A DNA stretch of 64,000 nt from Acanthosoma haemorrhoidale (lineage: Eukaryota; Arthropoda; Insecta; Hemiptera; Acanthosomatidae). Of the stretch, positions 26,639 to 39,937 are shown in pieces. The stretch is taken from contig OV884015.1 of assembly GCA_930367205.1 (NCBI GenBank), forward strand, positions 34,029,288 to 34,093,287, written 5' to 3'. Every line of letters starts with the position of its first letter. Within the stretch, counting starts at the first letter, position 1. The notes beneath the pieces were generated by a model, which was not told the DNA's origin, searched no databases, and saw only the letters and a program-made list of their open reading frames with translations. The translations under genes and the position numbers were made by a program.

Positions 26639-27161
26639 AGTAAGATCTTATTCAAACTTCTTTATCGTGCTAAAATTACAATCTGGCTTAGTAGGCAATA
26701 AGTAATAGAGATAAATGCTCTCATTCATACCATATTTACAATTCATCATTCACTCGCTCATTCATACAATATTTACAAACACCCCAGAGGCCTCCCAAAT
26801 CCACATGTTTGTCACCTCCCTCGCATAAGAAAGAGGAAGCGGAGTCTTGGGAAGTCCCCACGCTCCTCCGTCAGCCGCATCACCGGATAGAGAGCCACAG
26901 ACGCTCAGGACATGATTGGAGAAACTGGACATTGCCAGGACTCCCACTGTCACGCATTTATAGCAGGTCACGAGACAACTGCCGTTTCAGTCTCCGAGGA
27001 GGATTATAGGGATGAGTGGTGCAGTGCAATGACTGTGCTACAGGATTAGGGTGGTTGGATATGCTACTATGGCATTTCATAAACTAGGAAGGGATGAGTT
27101 CAAGAATGTAGGGTATATTAAGATCGTTATGGAGGGTTTTGTTGCTGACGAAAGTAAGATC
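26639..27161 (-). mobile_element. Jockey-like LINE copy 7 with 9-bp target-site duplication
   Basis: A minus-strand insertion at about 26648-27152 lies between two copies of AGTAAGATC (26639-26647 and 27153-27161). It carries tail, 3' UTR, ORF stop at 26958-26960 and the ORF end up to the VSNK codons. Unlike copies 1, 5 and 10 it keeps the TTGTCACCTCCCTCGCAT segment of the 3' UTR. It lacks a short GC-rich stretch that holds GCCAGTGGAGGCTGAC. It sits only 180 bp from copy 6, in the opposite orientation. Confidence 0.92.
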
Positions 27162-27584
27162 AAGAGACAGTTTTTGCTCAGGCTATTCCTAAAATAATAT
27201 TTTATAATGAATATAAACTACAACTATTTTATAAAAACTAGCTATTAATCCTATACCGTGTTTTGGGAGAGTCTCTGCTCTAGGGTCGTATTAATAAATA
27301 ACCAAAGTAAAGCAAGTAAATATTCTGTTAACGAAATAGTAGAGTACATTATGGAGATTTAAATTATGAGAACAGTAAAAATAAAATATTATAAAATACC
27401 AACCTCCTCATGATATTCATTGCACTTTGCGGTTAATTCAGTGACTTTAAATATTTACTTATAACCACCATTGATGTTCTCAGTCAAATGATATATGAAC
27501 TATTTTTATATCATTAATATTTACTATATCAATAATTTACTATATTGTCAATTATTTTCTATATCAATGACTAGTCTATAGGAA

Positions 27585-27780
27585 TAGTGAATGGTCTAGT
27601 GGACTAGTTTTAAGCATGCTGACTTTTAACTTCCGGGGTTCGATGCACTTTTACGCAAGTTTTTCTTTGGGGATGGGCCTGGCCTGGGTTAGCTCAGTCT
27701 CGTTGTGTATCCACAATTTATCAATGAGTAGCTACTTGAATATAGAAGTAGCCAATCCGATTCATAAAAATGAATTTTAA
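27585..27780 (+). repeat. tRNA-derived SINE-like unit
   Basis: GAATGGTCTAGTGGACTAG resembles a pol III A box, and CCGGGGTTCGATGCAC fits a B box at suitable spacing. The T stem cannot close, because GCAC follows instead of CCCGG, so this is not a functional tRNA. The downstream body contains GGGATGGGCCTGGCCTGGG and would be the unrelated SINE body. The family is unknown. Confidence 0.5.
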
Positions 27781-28329
27781 GGTAGGGGTGTTAACACAAG
27801 CGCTGAGCACACTAGCTCCTCTTAATGCCCCATTTACAAACAATGGCAACAACCTTAAGGACGGAACACTTCTCCCCCTCTTACTACTTCTTCACGAGGT
27901 GTGCCCCGTGGATTTATTTTTTTCTACGCCAAAAAATGATACGGTAAAAATACTGCACATTTTGAACTTACCACATTTACTTTGACATATTTTCCATTAT
28001 TCACGTGAAAATGGAGTTGATGGAGGAATCAAGGTGAGCTACGTTGGTAAATCTGAAGATAAGGAATAAATGTCGTGGTCGAATAAATTCAAATTTAATA
28101 ATTTGCTGATTCAATACATTGACAATCTGTGAAAACTTCTTATCACCGATTTCAAATTCAAATTGTAATGAATAGTTGTGAAGTTAAAAGAATTTTCAAC
28201 ACAATTTCGATTGTATGAATGGGATCATGAATCTCTGAATGATACTGTTCACCCAATTAAATCATTAAAAGATACCTAAATGTTATACTAATCAAATGAA
28301 ATACAAGCATAGTATATTTTTTTTTTATC

Positions 28330-29035
28330 AATCAATTTTATTAAGATAAAATTACAATCTGCCTTATTGGAAGGGATGAGTTTAAGAATATAGGGTATAT
28401 TCAGATCATTGTGAAGTGTTTTGTTGCTAACGTAATAAGGGGCATTTACTATTGTTCTTAGGACTTTTGATTGAAAGGATTGGATGCGCTTGATGTTCGA
28501 CTTTTTTGCTGTCCCCCATAGCTCTTTCCGTATGTCCAGATTGGCTTAAGTATAACCTTGTAAATAAGTAGTTTGTTTTCTATTGAGAGGTGGGATGTCC
28601 TTCGAAGTAGTCTGTACAGTTGTCCAAAGCGTCTGGTTAGTTCTTGTCTTTTTAGTCTCGTGTGTGGGTTCAATGTCAGTCTTTTGTCGAGATGGAAGCC
28701 TAAATACCGTGCTGTCTCAGACACAGGGAGAGGAATTGAATTTAAAAAGACTGGCGGACAGGACTTGCGGCAGAGGGTAAAGGTTATGTGGGAACATTTT
28801 CCTTCATTGACTTTGATTCGCCATTGGTTGCACCAATACTCGATCTCGTCAAGGTGTTTTTGAAGGTTTTGGGATGCTATATCAGGGTCTGGATGGGTTG
28901 ACAGGACTGCAGTGTCGTCTGCGAATGTTGCCAAGAAGGTATTGGTAGTAGAGGGGACATCAGCAGTGTATAGGTTATAGAGGATGGGGCCCAGGACACT
29001 GCCCTGTGGAACTCCTGCTTTTATGGGATAGTAGT
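28330..29035 (-). mobile_element. Jockey-like LINE copy 8 with internal deletion
   Basis: On the minus strand the family tail (AAAATTACAATCTGCC reads left to right) is joined at about 28368 directly to ORF codons around LIPSK. All of the 3' UTR and the last ~40 codons have therefore been lost. The copy then runs upstream through the RT domain to the codons before AGVPQGSVLGP at about 29030. I could not find a clear target-site duplication. Confidence 0.9.
28372..29030 (-). pseudogene. Broken Jockey-clade reverse transcriptase fragment
   Basis: This is the second-longest coding remnant. Translated on the minus strand it holds GVPQGSVLGP, then FADDTAVLSTHPD, and the thumb motif YLGFHLDKRLTLNP, with about 85-90% identity by eye to the longest copy. 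One base is missing near 28526 (GGAAAGAGC against GGAATAGAGC), which shifts the frame straight after WTYG. The shifted frame runs to a stop at 28458. The apparent first codon at 28934 is a TTG inside an open frame that continues upstream, so it is not a real start. The last ~40 codons are absent through the internal deletion. It is non-functional. Confidence 0.9.
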
Positions 29036-32000
29036 AAATTTTTAAAAATTACAGCTCAGAAATACTAACTATAACGATCTACTTTTCTTTTTTTTCCACG
29101 ATCTGCTATTGGAATACACCGTTTACTCGCATGGAATCTACTTCAATCAACGATAAAAATATACTTACATTAGCGTCAATAAAAACAGTACTTTTGTTCA
29201 ATGCAGAACACTATTAGTACAAAACATAATTTGTATAAAATGTGGCCAAGCAAGAGAAATTTTAATGAAGCAATGGTTAATAGATTCGTTTGTAGAATTT
29301 ATATTTTGTAACATATATTAATTTTTTAACAAAAGCATATGAAAAAAAAAAAAAGGAGTACTGTTGTTCGTGGTATAAACCCACAGTCATGGGAAAGTTA
29401 AACGGAGGGAAAGAAAACAAGAGAGCCTGAGAAGTCATTATAAATTTAATAACTGGTCATTAACGATCATTACACACATTAAAATGTAACATCCTCACTT
29501 AATACTAACAATTGTTCTGGTGGCAAACAGGTAATTAGTCTGTGAAGTAAGGAGAATGAAGAAAATATTAACGTTTTTGATTTGAAATTATAATCGAACT
29601 CCTGCATCTCATTACCACACTTCAATCGAATCCATTTTACATCAGACTTTTACAGGCACTTTAACAGAGGGAACGTGGTGGTGCATAATAATACATATTA
29701 CACGTAAAATAATACCAAAAAAAAGAAAAAAGATCCGTAGATGAAACATAGTAAAAATTGTTTCCGTATTATTTATATGGTGGGAGAGTTTTTTTTTAAT
29801 TAAAAAATTAGTTTAGGTAAAATCAAGAAATGTGATGAATGTTTTTTACCGCTGGATCTAGGGGAAGCAAACGCAAGGCGATATAACCACCCAAATAAAA
29901 GTAAACACGTTTTTAAAGATCAAATGCCATTGAAAGGAACCAAAAATGAATTAACAAAATTAATGAACATCCAAAATTTATTAGAAGTCAGTACCAGTAA
30001 GTAACAACATAAGTAAGTAGCAGTAAATAAGAATGATACTAAGTATTATCTAGTTTAAGTATTATTGAATAAATGATGAAATAAGTTACGAATTTAAAGT
30101 TTGTGGGGGGAAATATGGTATTTTGAAATTGAAAATTAAGTTGTAAATTTTTGGATAAAAAATAGTCCTAATAAAAACGTCCAACCCTTATCAGCAAAAA
30201 ACATTGCTATTAATGTTCATGACAAAAGTATTCAAATCGATCATCTCTTTTGAATCAGAGAATGTTGGTAAGAAAACCCCCAATTGACGACTTATCCAGT
30301 CATTTCAAACACAACTTTGTCCCATACCCATTGTTCTTCTTGAACAGCTCAAGAATAAAAAACAGCAATCTACAAAGAATTTAAAAACATCAATGAGAAT
30401 CTTCATGAGAGTGTTGGCACATTCATAATTGATGGAGGCTGATTACTTTATGCAGTGAAATGGAACAAGTTTACTTGCAGATACTCCAATGATGCATGTG
30501 ATTTCTAAGTGAAGTTCAAAAAAAATTTAAATCAGCTTTCATATTTACTATAAATAAGACACTTTTAACATTTATTTGAATTCATGGCACGACATCATTA
30601 TGAGAGAAGCAGCCTACCATAACAGTAAGGATTATCTCATTTTTATTGGAATAAGAAAAACATCCAAAAATTATTTCAAGAATCCCTTCATGTCTCCATA
30701 ATTAGTAATCAACCTGGAAAATCATTTGGCTGGGAGAAAACTAAATTATTTTTTTTTAATTGAACAGTTTATAACATAACTAGAAAACCATTAATATAAA
30801 TCCGAAACACAATGAAACATTATTGTTTATAATACCCAATTCCTGCCCAAAAAGAATAACTGGACATTAAGAATCGTATCTTCGCAAAAAAATGAACAAT
30901 TTCAATTTTATAGGTATCATAAAGTTATTTAGTTATTAATCTAAAACTTTCTAATTTCTTCAGATAGAAAAATAAATAGTATGATCCAATCAAGCTCTCT
31001 GTAGTTAAGAAAAATATATATAACCCGTTTCTTTCTAGGGCGCTAAAAATAAATAAATAAAACGAGGCTGAGAAAAATATGACTTGAAAAACGAATAAGA
31101 TAGGACGAAAGGGGAGGAAGCGGCGATGATGGAAGATACCAGATTGTAACTTATGATATACTAAAACTGATCCACTAAAATAAAAATTATATTCATGACA
31201 CATTCTTGGCAGGAAAATTAATTGTGGATTTCTATTTCATTTTCGCTTACATAGCAAGTTTATACTGAAAAATCATTTGTAATCCAATACATGCAATTAT
31301 GCTGCAGTTCTCTAGGTAATAAAATATTATGAAAAATGTGGCAACCTATATTTCTCCTCTTAACTGCGGCTATATATGGTATAATAAATGAAAGCGATTT
31401 GTCTATATTTATTACTTGTAGTTAAATGAACACCCTCAGGTGAGCCCAGAGAGAACGGAGTAATTTTCAAAATGGTGAAAAGATAATCTCCCACTATTAA
31501 TAGAACGATTTAATAAAACGGAGTTGTTTTTTTAATTTTGTTTCTCAAGAATTAATTTACATAAAAATATCATGTTTAACCAGCCAATGTTGATATTTCT
31601 AAATCAGCCAACACCCGCCTGTGACCCTCCACGATTCAATTCAACGTCAAAGGACACGCAAGGCGGACGTTTTTTGTAAATTCAAGACCACCTCTCCTAA
31701 TGGGTTGTAATTTGTAAAATGTCGTATAATTCTTATTAGAAAAACTTCTCTGCACAAGTGATTTATATCGGTTTAAAACATACTCGGTCTGGGTAAGGTC
31801 CAATGAATTATTAATAAATTACACATAATAAACCCATTTGTATAAATATTTTATAATCAGACAATAGCTAAGTGACTTATGTGTGACCCAGCAACACAAA
31901 CATATGGAAACAAAGCCACTAACCAGTACACGTGCAATTATACAAATCCTTTAATGATGATTATGCAAATATATAGGCTACTATGGTAACTGTCGAAGCG

Positions 32001-34977
32001 ATATCGATCATCAAATTTACTTAATAACTGGAATTATATAATATTACATAAAAAAATGTATTCCCTAAATTTCAGAATCGTGTTTAATATATGCAGTTAT
32101 TAATGATAAATTAGCAAATTGTAATTTTACAAATAAAGAACGTGAAATTAAATTTCAAGAATAATGACAAGGTTAGATTCTTACAGTGGTTCACTGTAGT
32201 AAGATTTTGAAGGAACACTAGTTTGAAAATTAGTTTTATATCTAAGTCAATATAACAAAACGTAATGTGTAATTAAACAAAAAATATAATAATTAATAAG
32301 TTGATATTAAAAAAACATATAATTTTAAGTTTAACATCAAATTAACAATCTCGAAGTTCTTATTAACAATATGTAAGTTTCGTTTTGTGTTTAAAGCTGT
32401 AGTTAAGTTCTTAGAATGGTCATTAAAACTGTGCTCGCAAATTTAACGGTTAATTTTTAGGGGCTTGCAACATCGTAGCTTTTTTCATTGAAGAGTTACA
32501 GTGAAAAACTCGGGCATTGGGGTGGTAATTCTACTCGTAAAGTATAAAATAGCTTTGGAAACCAATCAAAATGGCATGTCATATAATGCAGCAAAAGTGG
32601 CCGCTTCACGTCGTCAATGATCCGAATTTCACTTCCACAGATCAATCTTTTGGGAGACGTCATCGGGAATGAAAAATACTCTCTTGACTCAAGAGTGTAA
32701 TTACAACAAATGACAGCACAGAAGTCGTCAATACTTAGGCTTAATGTTCGGACCATCTCTCATTATAGAAACTGTCCGTAGAGAGAAGAGGCTTTCTAAT
32801 CTATTTTAACAACATAGTGAAGTCTTTCCCACGGCTCATTAATCTCACACGGAACTGAGTTTTTTTTTCCACAGTAGTGGAAAGTTTGAACTGAAAAGGT
32901 ATTTTGATCTTTTTCTATTTTATTTGACTGTCATCACTAAGCAGGCTCAAATGAAATATATCTCCAACTAACGTAGCTGTGCGGTAAGCAAAAGTAAGTT
33001 TTCAATATTTTTACTTTTTAACCTCTGAAACTTTATTTTACCTTGTCACTTATAATACTCAGTAGCTATAAAAAAATATTGTTTAGTTCTAAACTTTGAA
33101 GCGTCTGTACTGCACAGTTATTTGGGGGGAGGACAAAGTTCAGTCCACCTTGGGAGGCACAATTTTTTTAAAAATATTTTGTCTAAATTATATTTGTATT
33201 CAATTATATCATTTGTTCTAAATCATAATTTTATATTCAACAGAATCCATGGTTATAATGTGTATGCAATTAAACAAAAATATGTGCTGACCCCGGCGAC
33301 CCGTCTTATCGACATTTTTACCCTAAATCAGCGTAAAAAAAAAACCCTTAAATTTGGAATTTGCGATGATCTCATAAAACAAAGATACGTTGCCAGGTAG
33401 TGAAACCTAACAAAACTGTCACCAAAAAAGGTAGATCACCGTAATTTTTAAGAACGCTTGTCATTATCAACTTTTAAAACATATCTTATTTTTGTCCAGT
33501 AATTGATAATAACATTCTTAATTTATATGACTTAAAAATGGCGGCAAATCGGGGAACACCCAGGGTTGCAAAAGGACAGGTACGTCACAGGTTCAGCAAG
33601 CGGCGTGAGTAAACAATCCGAGCCGTTATTTAAATCAATAGTTTTGCTGTTAATTAATAGTTAATGCTAATATAATTGTAATGAAATAACAGACAAATAG
33701 GTAGTTCGTCAAATAATGTACTAACATTGTCTCACACAAACAAGTCTCAATCTCGTTCAGTCACTCTCTTACTAAGGGTAATAAAACTAAGAAAATTGTC
33801 ATGGATCTACCTTGTTGTCACAGAATGTCAACGACTTTTTACTGAAATATACCAAAACATAATTTTAAAGAGATACCTTCACCAATTTTATGAACAAAAA
33901 ATGTTCACCAAGTCACATAAAACATTTTTTGTGAAGAATTTGTAAAAGCTTCGAATTCTACTTTTTTAGGCACATACTATTTATGATTTATCACCGAAAA
34001 AAATATGAAAATAAATTTGAAATTTTTAATTTAAAAATAAAACAACAGTTGGCACAATGTACAGTAGTAAATAATACCTGATACGCCCAGGAAACATTTA
34101 AAACTTTCTGAATTATTTCAAGTTTCTAGCTTTGAATACGTTGGAAAAGGTATATAATATTTCAAAACAATTCAATTAATTTCCTGTTTGATGCGGTTCT
34201 AACTCAAACCCGTGTTAATCCAATAACATTCCTAGCCCGAAGGAAAGCTGAGTGGTGAAAAGGGTACTTTCTCAAAGACAAACTTCGCAATGTGTGGGTG
34301 AACGAATGCCAAATAAGCAGCAATGGTACACCTGACTAGGTCCTGCACTCAGGCAGATAATAGCGAAAGGACGAACACTAATATGGGAAGACTGCATAAA
34401 GCCAGGAATTAGAGGACAGCCGTTACAGGGAAAGGGATAGCCGGGATAGCTGAGCTATTAGAATAATAGCGAAAAGTGGCTCTTTCCTCACATCATTAGT
34501 GTAATAGCTACCTAATACATTCCTAGGTAATGGCAATAATTCCTGGCTGTCTTCGCCAGTGCAGCACTTCCCAGGTCTTACCTGGAGACAGATAACCAGG
34601 CTAATGCGCGCATAAGTCACCGCGGACCGTGTCACCAGGATATACGCACTTCCGGAGTCCATGCACCTGAGAAATGGATTATTATCACCCACGGCCACTG
34701 CTTAAGGTCTAGCAACATTTATCTGATAAACAGCTCTACACTAAATATTGAACTAAATATATAAACTAAATAAAATATTGAACTGAATCAACTGTATTTT
34801 CTGTTTCACAGGGGGGCTATTATTACAAAATAAATAAAATAATTTTAAAATTAGCCAAGCCCGTGAATTTTGCTCTATGAAAATAGAGAGAGAGGGGCAT
34901 TTTATTTATTTACTCATGTGGCGAAAGGCTGCCAAAATTTAATTGGGTTGCTAAAAAGTAACCGAACAGCCATAAAC
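29036..34977. other. 5.9-kb AT-rich non-coding stretch
   Basis: No LINE copy, RNA gene or recognisable coding region is visible. Open frames are all below 95 codons and unrecognised, including 30925-31203 (-), 32496-32756 (-), 33122-33400 (+) and 34423-34698 (-). A slightly GC-richer patch at 34230-34700 may be an old repeat. Nothing more can be supported. Confidence 0.35.
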
Positions 34978-35432
34978 TACCACAGGTCACGAGGCCACAG
35001 CCACTTTTGTCTCCGAGAAGGGAGGATTATAAGGATCTGTGGTAGAGGATTAGGGTGGTTGGCTAGGTTTCGATGGAATTTCATGAACTTGGAAGGGATG
35101 CGTTCTCTAGAATATATTCTATAATATAATATATATTCTAATATATGGTATGTTAAGATCGTCATGAAGACTTTTGTTGCTGACGTAATAAGGGGGATCT
35201 TCTCATGACGTTTGATTGAAAGGATTGGATACGCTTGATGTTCGACTTTTTGGCTGTCCCCTATTCGGTATATCCTGATTGGCTTAATTCTAAGTTTTCC
35301 AAAGCATCTGTCAGTTCTTGTCTTGCCTCGTGTGTGGGTTCCGTGTCACCCTTTTGTCGAGATGGAAGCCTAACTACCGTATTGTCTCGGATACAGAAAG
35401 AGGAATGGAATTAGTGGACAGGACTTATAGTA
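34978..35432 (-). mobile_element. Jockey-like LINE copy 9, degraded ORF fragment
   Basis: A minus-strand fragment of ORF2 runs from the codons at its end (the + strand shows CAGGTCACGAGGCCAC) back to the region around YLGFHLD. Unlike the other copies it has no 3' UTR or tail. Several internal gaps and an AT-rich expansion at 35113-35145 (repeated ATATATTCTA) break it up. It is one of the oldest-looking copies. A minus frame at 34977-35165 still reads RIPSKFMKFHRNLANHPNP, confirming its identity. Confidence 0.88.
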
Positions 35433-36261
35433 AAACGTAGTAAAGAGGTTGCGGTAAAATGTTTTAGTATCAGACTGTAATGATTATTTCTGTCCGTTGT
35501 TGTAGCACTCGAGAATGGTCACATGAGCTGTTGAAAGAGCTAGTGCGTGAAAATAAATATTAAAAAAATTAATTAATAATAAATATCATTCTGTGGACAG
35601 ACGCCGTTTGGTGAGCAATACAATCAAGTCAGAAGCAGCAAAGACGTCCAAAATCGAACGTTTTGGGTTTGATTTTGGCTTAAAAGTCAGGCTCCCGCAT
35701 AAAACTCCGTTCTCAAAGGCTACCAGGTGTACGTGACACGAGTGCTAATATTACCATTCTAAGACGCGTCACTTATATGCTGGCTGTGGTTAGTCACACC
35801 TAGTGGCCGGCACGCATTCAAACGATAACGAGGCGTGGAAATCCCAAAGACAAGAGACAGGGAGTACCTGACTTGGAGAGAAGGTACAAAAGAGGCAGGT
35901 GAGGTGCTAAGTGTGAAGGCGGGCTATGCATCTGTCTGCTCGCTATCTCTACAGAATGCAGGTTCATGCCGCTAGCACCGAGCATTCGCCGCGGGTAGGG
36001 AGCGGGGCCCTTTCAGCCCCATTTGGAAGCAGCATTCGTCTGTGTAATCAGTGGGGGATTCCACAACACACTGTTTCACCCGGGCATTCCGAGGTTGACA
36101 AATACTTCACTCGAGCAACTATTCCGAATTAAGCATATATTATACCTTAGGACTAGAGGATTACAGCGAATATTACAACATAACAAGTTCATTCATGCAT
36201 CCATCCAATACCAGAAACATTTTTTTTTTCATTATTAATAGATCTACACCACTCTCGGGTC
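35433..36261. other. Non-coding stretch with GC-richer middle
   Basis: The patch at 35580-36080 is GC-contrasted and carries GGTTTGATTTTGG and CGCCGCGGGTAGGGAGCGGGG. Short frames at 35926-36132 and 36023-36238 (+) overlap and are unrecognised. It may be an old repeat, but no family could be named. Confidence 0.3.
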
Positions 36262-36320
36262 TACCCACAATTTTATACTGGCACAAGCGCTTTCGGCGGC
36301 ACAACCACCGTCCTTAAGAC
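36262..36320 (-). repeat. Ribozyme-like hairpin/GAAA motif 2
   Basis: Read on the minus strand: CTTAAGGACGGTGG, loop, GCCGCCGAAAGCGCTTG. CGGTGG pairs with CCGCCG (one G-U), and GAAA follows at once. A TATAAAA stretch lies downstream. The layout is the same as the other loci listed. Confidence 0.5.
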
Positions 36321-37320
36321 TTAAAAAATTAATAAAATTGTGTCCAATAAGACGACTGAAAATATTACATAAAACTCAAAGATAGTCGTTATAATATTTA
36401 AAACTATTTTCAAAGCCATAAAAACAACTTTAAAATATGTAATATGTTAAAAAAATCGTCAATTACCAAAATAAAATATACACAGTCAATACCAAAAATA
36501 TTTAAATGAATCATAGGTACCTTATTTAAAATGATAGAATAATATATTAAATAAAAAAATTTTATAGACCAGAGAGAGGTGTATATTGATTATTATAAAT
36601 AGCCATCCGTCCAAAACATTTTTTTTTCACTATTTGAAACATTGTTTTTTCGACATTCTGTCTAAAAAAAACCCCCCCCAAAAAACGGTATTTTCATCAA
36701 TCATACATACCATTTCAATTATTAAAAAATCAACATTTCTGCTATTAAAAAAGAGCTAAAACATTCATAAAAAATCCTACTGAATCGGCTGGAAGACTTC
36801 TGTAGTCACGGCAACTAAATTAGGAGAGTATGAGAAATTGTAGCGTTGCCAACTCTTGCTCCATAACCTAACATAACTCTCCATTCAGTGACGAAAACTT
36901 CGGAATCCTACACCTGTCGTTTAACACTAACTATTCATAAATAAAATTCAATATATAATGTGATCGAGCCTGATGGAGGAATTTGGCAACAAGGAACGAC
37001 CAGCGTTCCCACGTACTTACTGGCAGTTAGAAGGCTGAACTCTGCCGGGCGTCGATTTTTGGGGACTAATTACGGCAACATGGCGAAAAAAAGCCTCCCG
37101 CGTAATTTATATATTATATATTTTATATTTATTAACAACATCTTTGTTTAATGTCAATAACTTTAGAACTATGACTTGAAAACCCTTAAAACTAGTGCTT
37201 CTCTTTATAATAAACACTCAAACAGAGACATTTGTATAGTCATATTTATATATTGTGTTAGATATAGTTTTTCGAAAACAAAGCTGAAGTATCAATAAGA
37301 TATCTTTTTTTATGAATTTA

Positions 37321-37360
37321 CATCATCAGTCGACATTTCGCCTATTCAAGTATCCTCAGG
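37321..37360 (-). repeat. Ribozyme-like hairpin/GAAA motif 3
   Basis: Minus strand: CCTGAGGATACTTGAATAGG, then CGAAATGTCGACTGATGATG. It keeps a CTGAGGA core and the CGAAA block, though its stem is short. It resembles Penelope-like terminal sequences. Confidence 0.5.
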
Positions 37361-38164
37361 AATAGAAACATAAATTAACATATATATTTATAACATAAGG
37401 ATTTCTCTTAATATTAGCTATATTATTTTCTCCAAAAACATATCAGTAAATACGAGGTATTGTGGAAAATAACTTTAAAATTTCAGATTGATTGCACCCC
37501 CCCCTAGTCTAGTTATTGTTGTCCAGCGTCAAGAAGGCTTCATTCGCCCTCAAAATATAGTAATTTACTTCGGTTCGAACCAACCTCTGTTCGCTGAGCG
37601 CTGAAATCAGTTGGTCACAAGCGAACTAAGTGAAAGCGATGAACCACACAAAAAATGACAGAAATCTGATCCGTGCCGTTGTGAAGACCCGTCATAACTT
37701 AATTAAATCACTGATAACGAGAAGGGTCATTTTTTGTTCTTATGAATGCCGTGATGAATTGCGCGTTATAACGGACCCTAAAAGAAAATTACGACATTTA
37801 GATTAATTATTTTGAAAATAGAACTGAACATTACTACGTCAGTAACAGATAAATACGGTTGTTGACAGCTGGAATATCACGTCAATTACGTGGGACCGTC
37901 AATCTTGAATCGAGACCTATTTGCATATTTTTTGTTTTAGTTTTCTAATATGCCTTATTGGTCAGTCTCATGATCGGGATAGCGAAGAGGAAACGTCAAA
38001 GAAAGTCCCAGGTCCAATACTTTGCTGAGCAATAATTACAGCGATATGAAGAAGGCAGCTCCCGATCAAGATGAGTGGTTACATTGACCAGTCATCATTA
38101 TGTTTTTTCTAAGATGAATGGATTGATTGATCAGATTCACAATATATAATTTGCATATATTTTT

Positions 38165-38420
38165 TTTAAACCGCGGCGGTAATATCGAGGAGTCTTATTT
38201 ACGACCCCTTTGTCTCACCACTTCCCCCGGAAGGAGCAAGCAGACCAATGGTTTGGTTGCAAGACCAGAATGGTTCCTCGCCGGAGGCGGGAAATGCGCC
38301 CCTCCCCCCCAAGACAATGTGAGATCTCTTCCAGTCAATTTGAAAGCCTGAGGGGGGATACATCCAGGGTGTTGGGGCCCGAATCCCCCCAGGCGCTATT
38401 TATGCCCCCTGCCTCTGCGA
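38165..38420. repeat. GC-rich island
   Basis: GC content is far above the flanks, with runs such as CGCCCCTCCCCCCCAAG and GGGGCCCGAATCCCCCC. Overlapping frames at 38127-38351 and 38210-38497 (+) are unrecognised. A decayed transposon or an isolated GC island are both possible. Confidence 0.3.
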
Positions 38421-39888
38421 CCAAATATCGTGTACTCTTCTCAAGACTACTCAAAAATATTCGAGGTTCTCTTGTCCACGAACGGAAACAAACTTAGCAA
38501 ATAGAACTCATTTGAATTTGTCGTTTTGTTATTTTTCAAAAAGAGACAGCATTATGTATTCACCCTTGCGAATTTTCCATGTAAATTACATTTTATGTTG
38601 ATAAGTCAAGAAAACTACATCCATTTTCATAAAGTATGATTGAGCATCTTTTCTGAAATAATTTTTAAGCCAATAGTAATAGATTAAATGAGGAGAACCC
38701 CGGAAGGTCTAACCAAAAAGTCTTGTAAGCCATTGTTGTAAGCCCTGTCATTTTTCAGAAAAAAAAATGATATAATCGAACGTCGCTGTAGTCTAACGGT
38801 CCATGTATTGGAACATTATATTGGTACCTTCATTTTTTTCTTTCCTGACAATTTAATCTTTACGATCAAAAATTATAACAACAATCGAAATTATCACCCC
38901 CCTCCACCGTAGCACTTAACAAACGTCCACCCTTCCCGCATCGGTAGCAACAGACTGTCCGGGAAAATTAGGTTAAGATTTAGTTTGTTCGATTTAAGTC
39001 CTTATGGTCCATAAGATGAGTCCCAACATCATTTTTGTTAAATATATAGACAATGTTTCATCTGCATGGGATCTAACCAATTGGAAAAAAAAACAAAAAA
39101 ACCTTGATATGTATAAAATGTAGTATAGCTACAGAAAATAGAAATTTTAGTTTATTTAGTCCCTTAAAGAGTCAGTAAAATTATTTTAAAACAAAAATCC
39201 AAAGAAGGAAACTTCAGACCACACTTTATCATGAGTAATTACAATAGAACTAATTGCTCTTGAAGATACTAACGACCTAAGTTAAGGGGGCGAATCAATC
39301 CGATTGTAGACCGGGAGCACAACAACTTGCTTTCAAATATAGTTTCAAAATATGTAGACCATGCTCAAAATCCTGTACGATAGACACGCTGCTGAATTAT
39401 CTGAACAATTCACCCTTGTCTGTGAAGAGACATTGCAGTACTGCTTCTAAATGGAATATCGAATGATTCAATTGGGAGAATGAAATATTCCCCTTTCGTG
39501 CAGTGAAGGGAAATCAGTTTTCTGGATAAACTAATATTTTCCAGGACTGTGACTCATATTTGGGCCTAGCACTAAATCAATTGCGCTGTCCGTGTTCCAG
39601 GGGTGGTCATGCTAACAATAATTGATGAAGCATAAGGCGGATTTTTCATTTTTTCGATTCCCCCTTAGTATTGGCAAATATTTAGTGAAACTTAATCATA
39701 ATTTAATTCAATTTGAATTTAAACTGAGTCACAATTGCCTAGCTCAAATAGCTCGAAGAAGAATAGCCTCGAAATTAGAGAAATTTTCAATGTGTGAGTT
39801 CATACTTAGAAACATGTCGTTAGACATAAGATGGTATCTTTTAGGGAATCAGCTCATCTTGATGAAAACAAATCATCATTTCATAAAA
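38421..39888. other. AT-rich non-coding stretch
   Basis: No gene is supported. The 114-codon frame at 39622-39966 (+) has no recognised domain and overlaps hairpin motif 4 on the other strand. Confidence 0.3.
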
Positions 39889-39937
39889 TTTATTACTAAA
39901 TTGGAGGACGCTTCTATACACTATGTCTTCATCAGGC
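39889..39937 (-). repeat. Ribozyme-like hairpin/GAAA motif 4
   Basis: Minus strand: GCCTGATGAAGACATAGTG then TATAGAAGCGTCCTCC, with AATAAA about 15 bases on. It has an intact CTGATGA core, but the second block is AGAAG rather than CGAAA. Confidence 0.45.

Noticed and set aside
28573..28863. Plus-strand frames of 96 and 65 codons
   Set aside because: They are antisense shadows of the reverse-transcriptase fragment on the minus strand.
35105..35150. ATATATTCTA repeats as a microsatellite element
   Set aside because: It is a small AT expansion inside the degraded LINE copy 9 and not a separate feature.
38781..38830. A-box-like CTGTAGTCTAACGG
   Set aside because: No B box follows, and it cannot form a tRNA.
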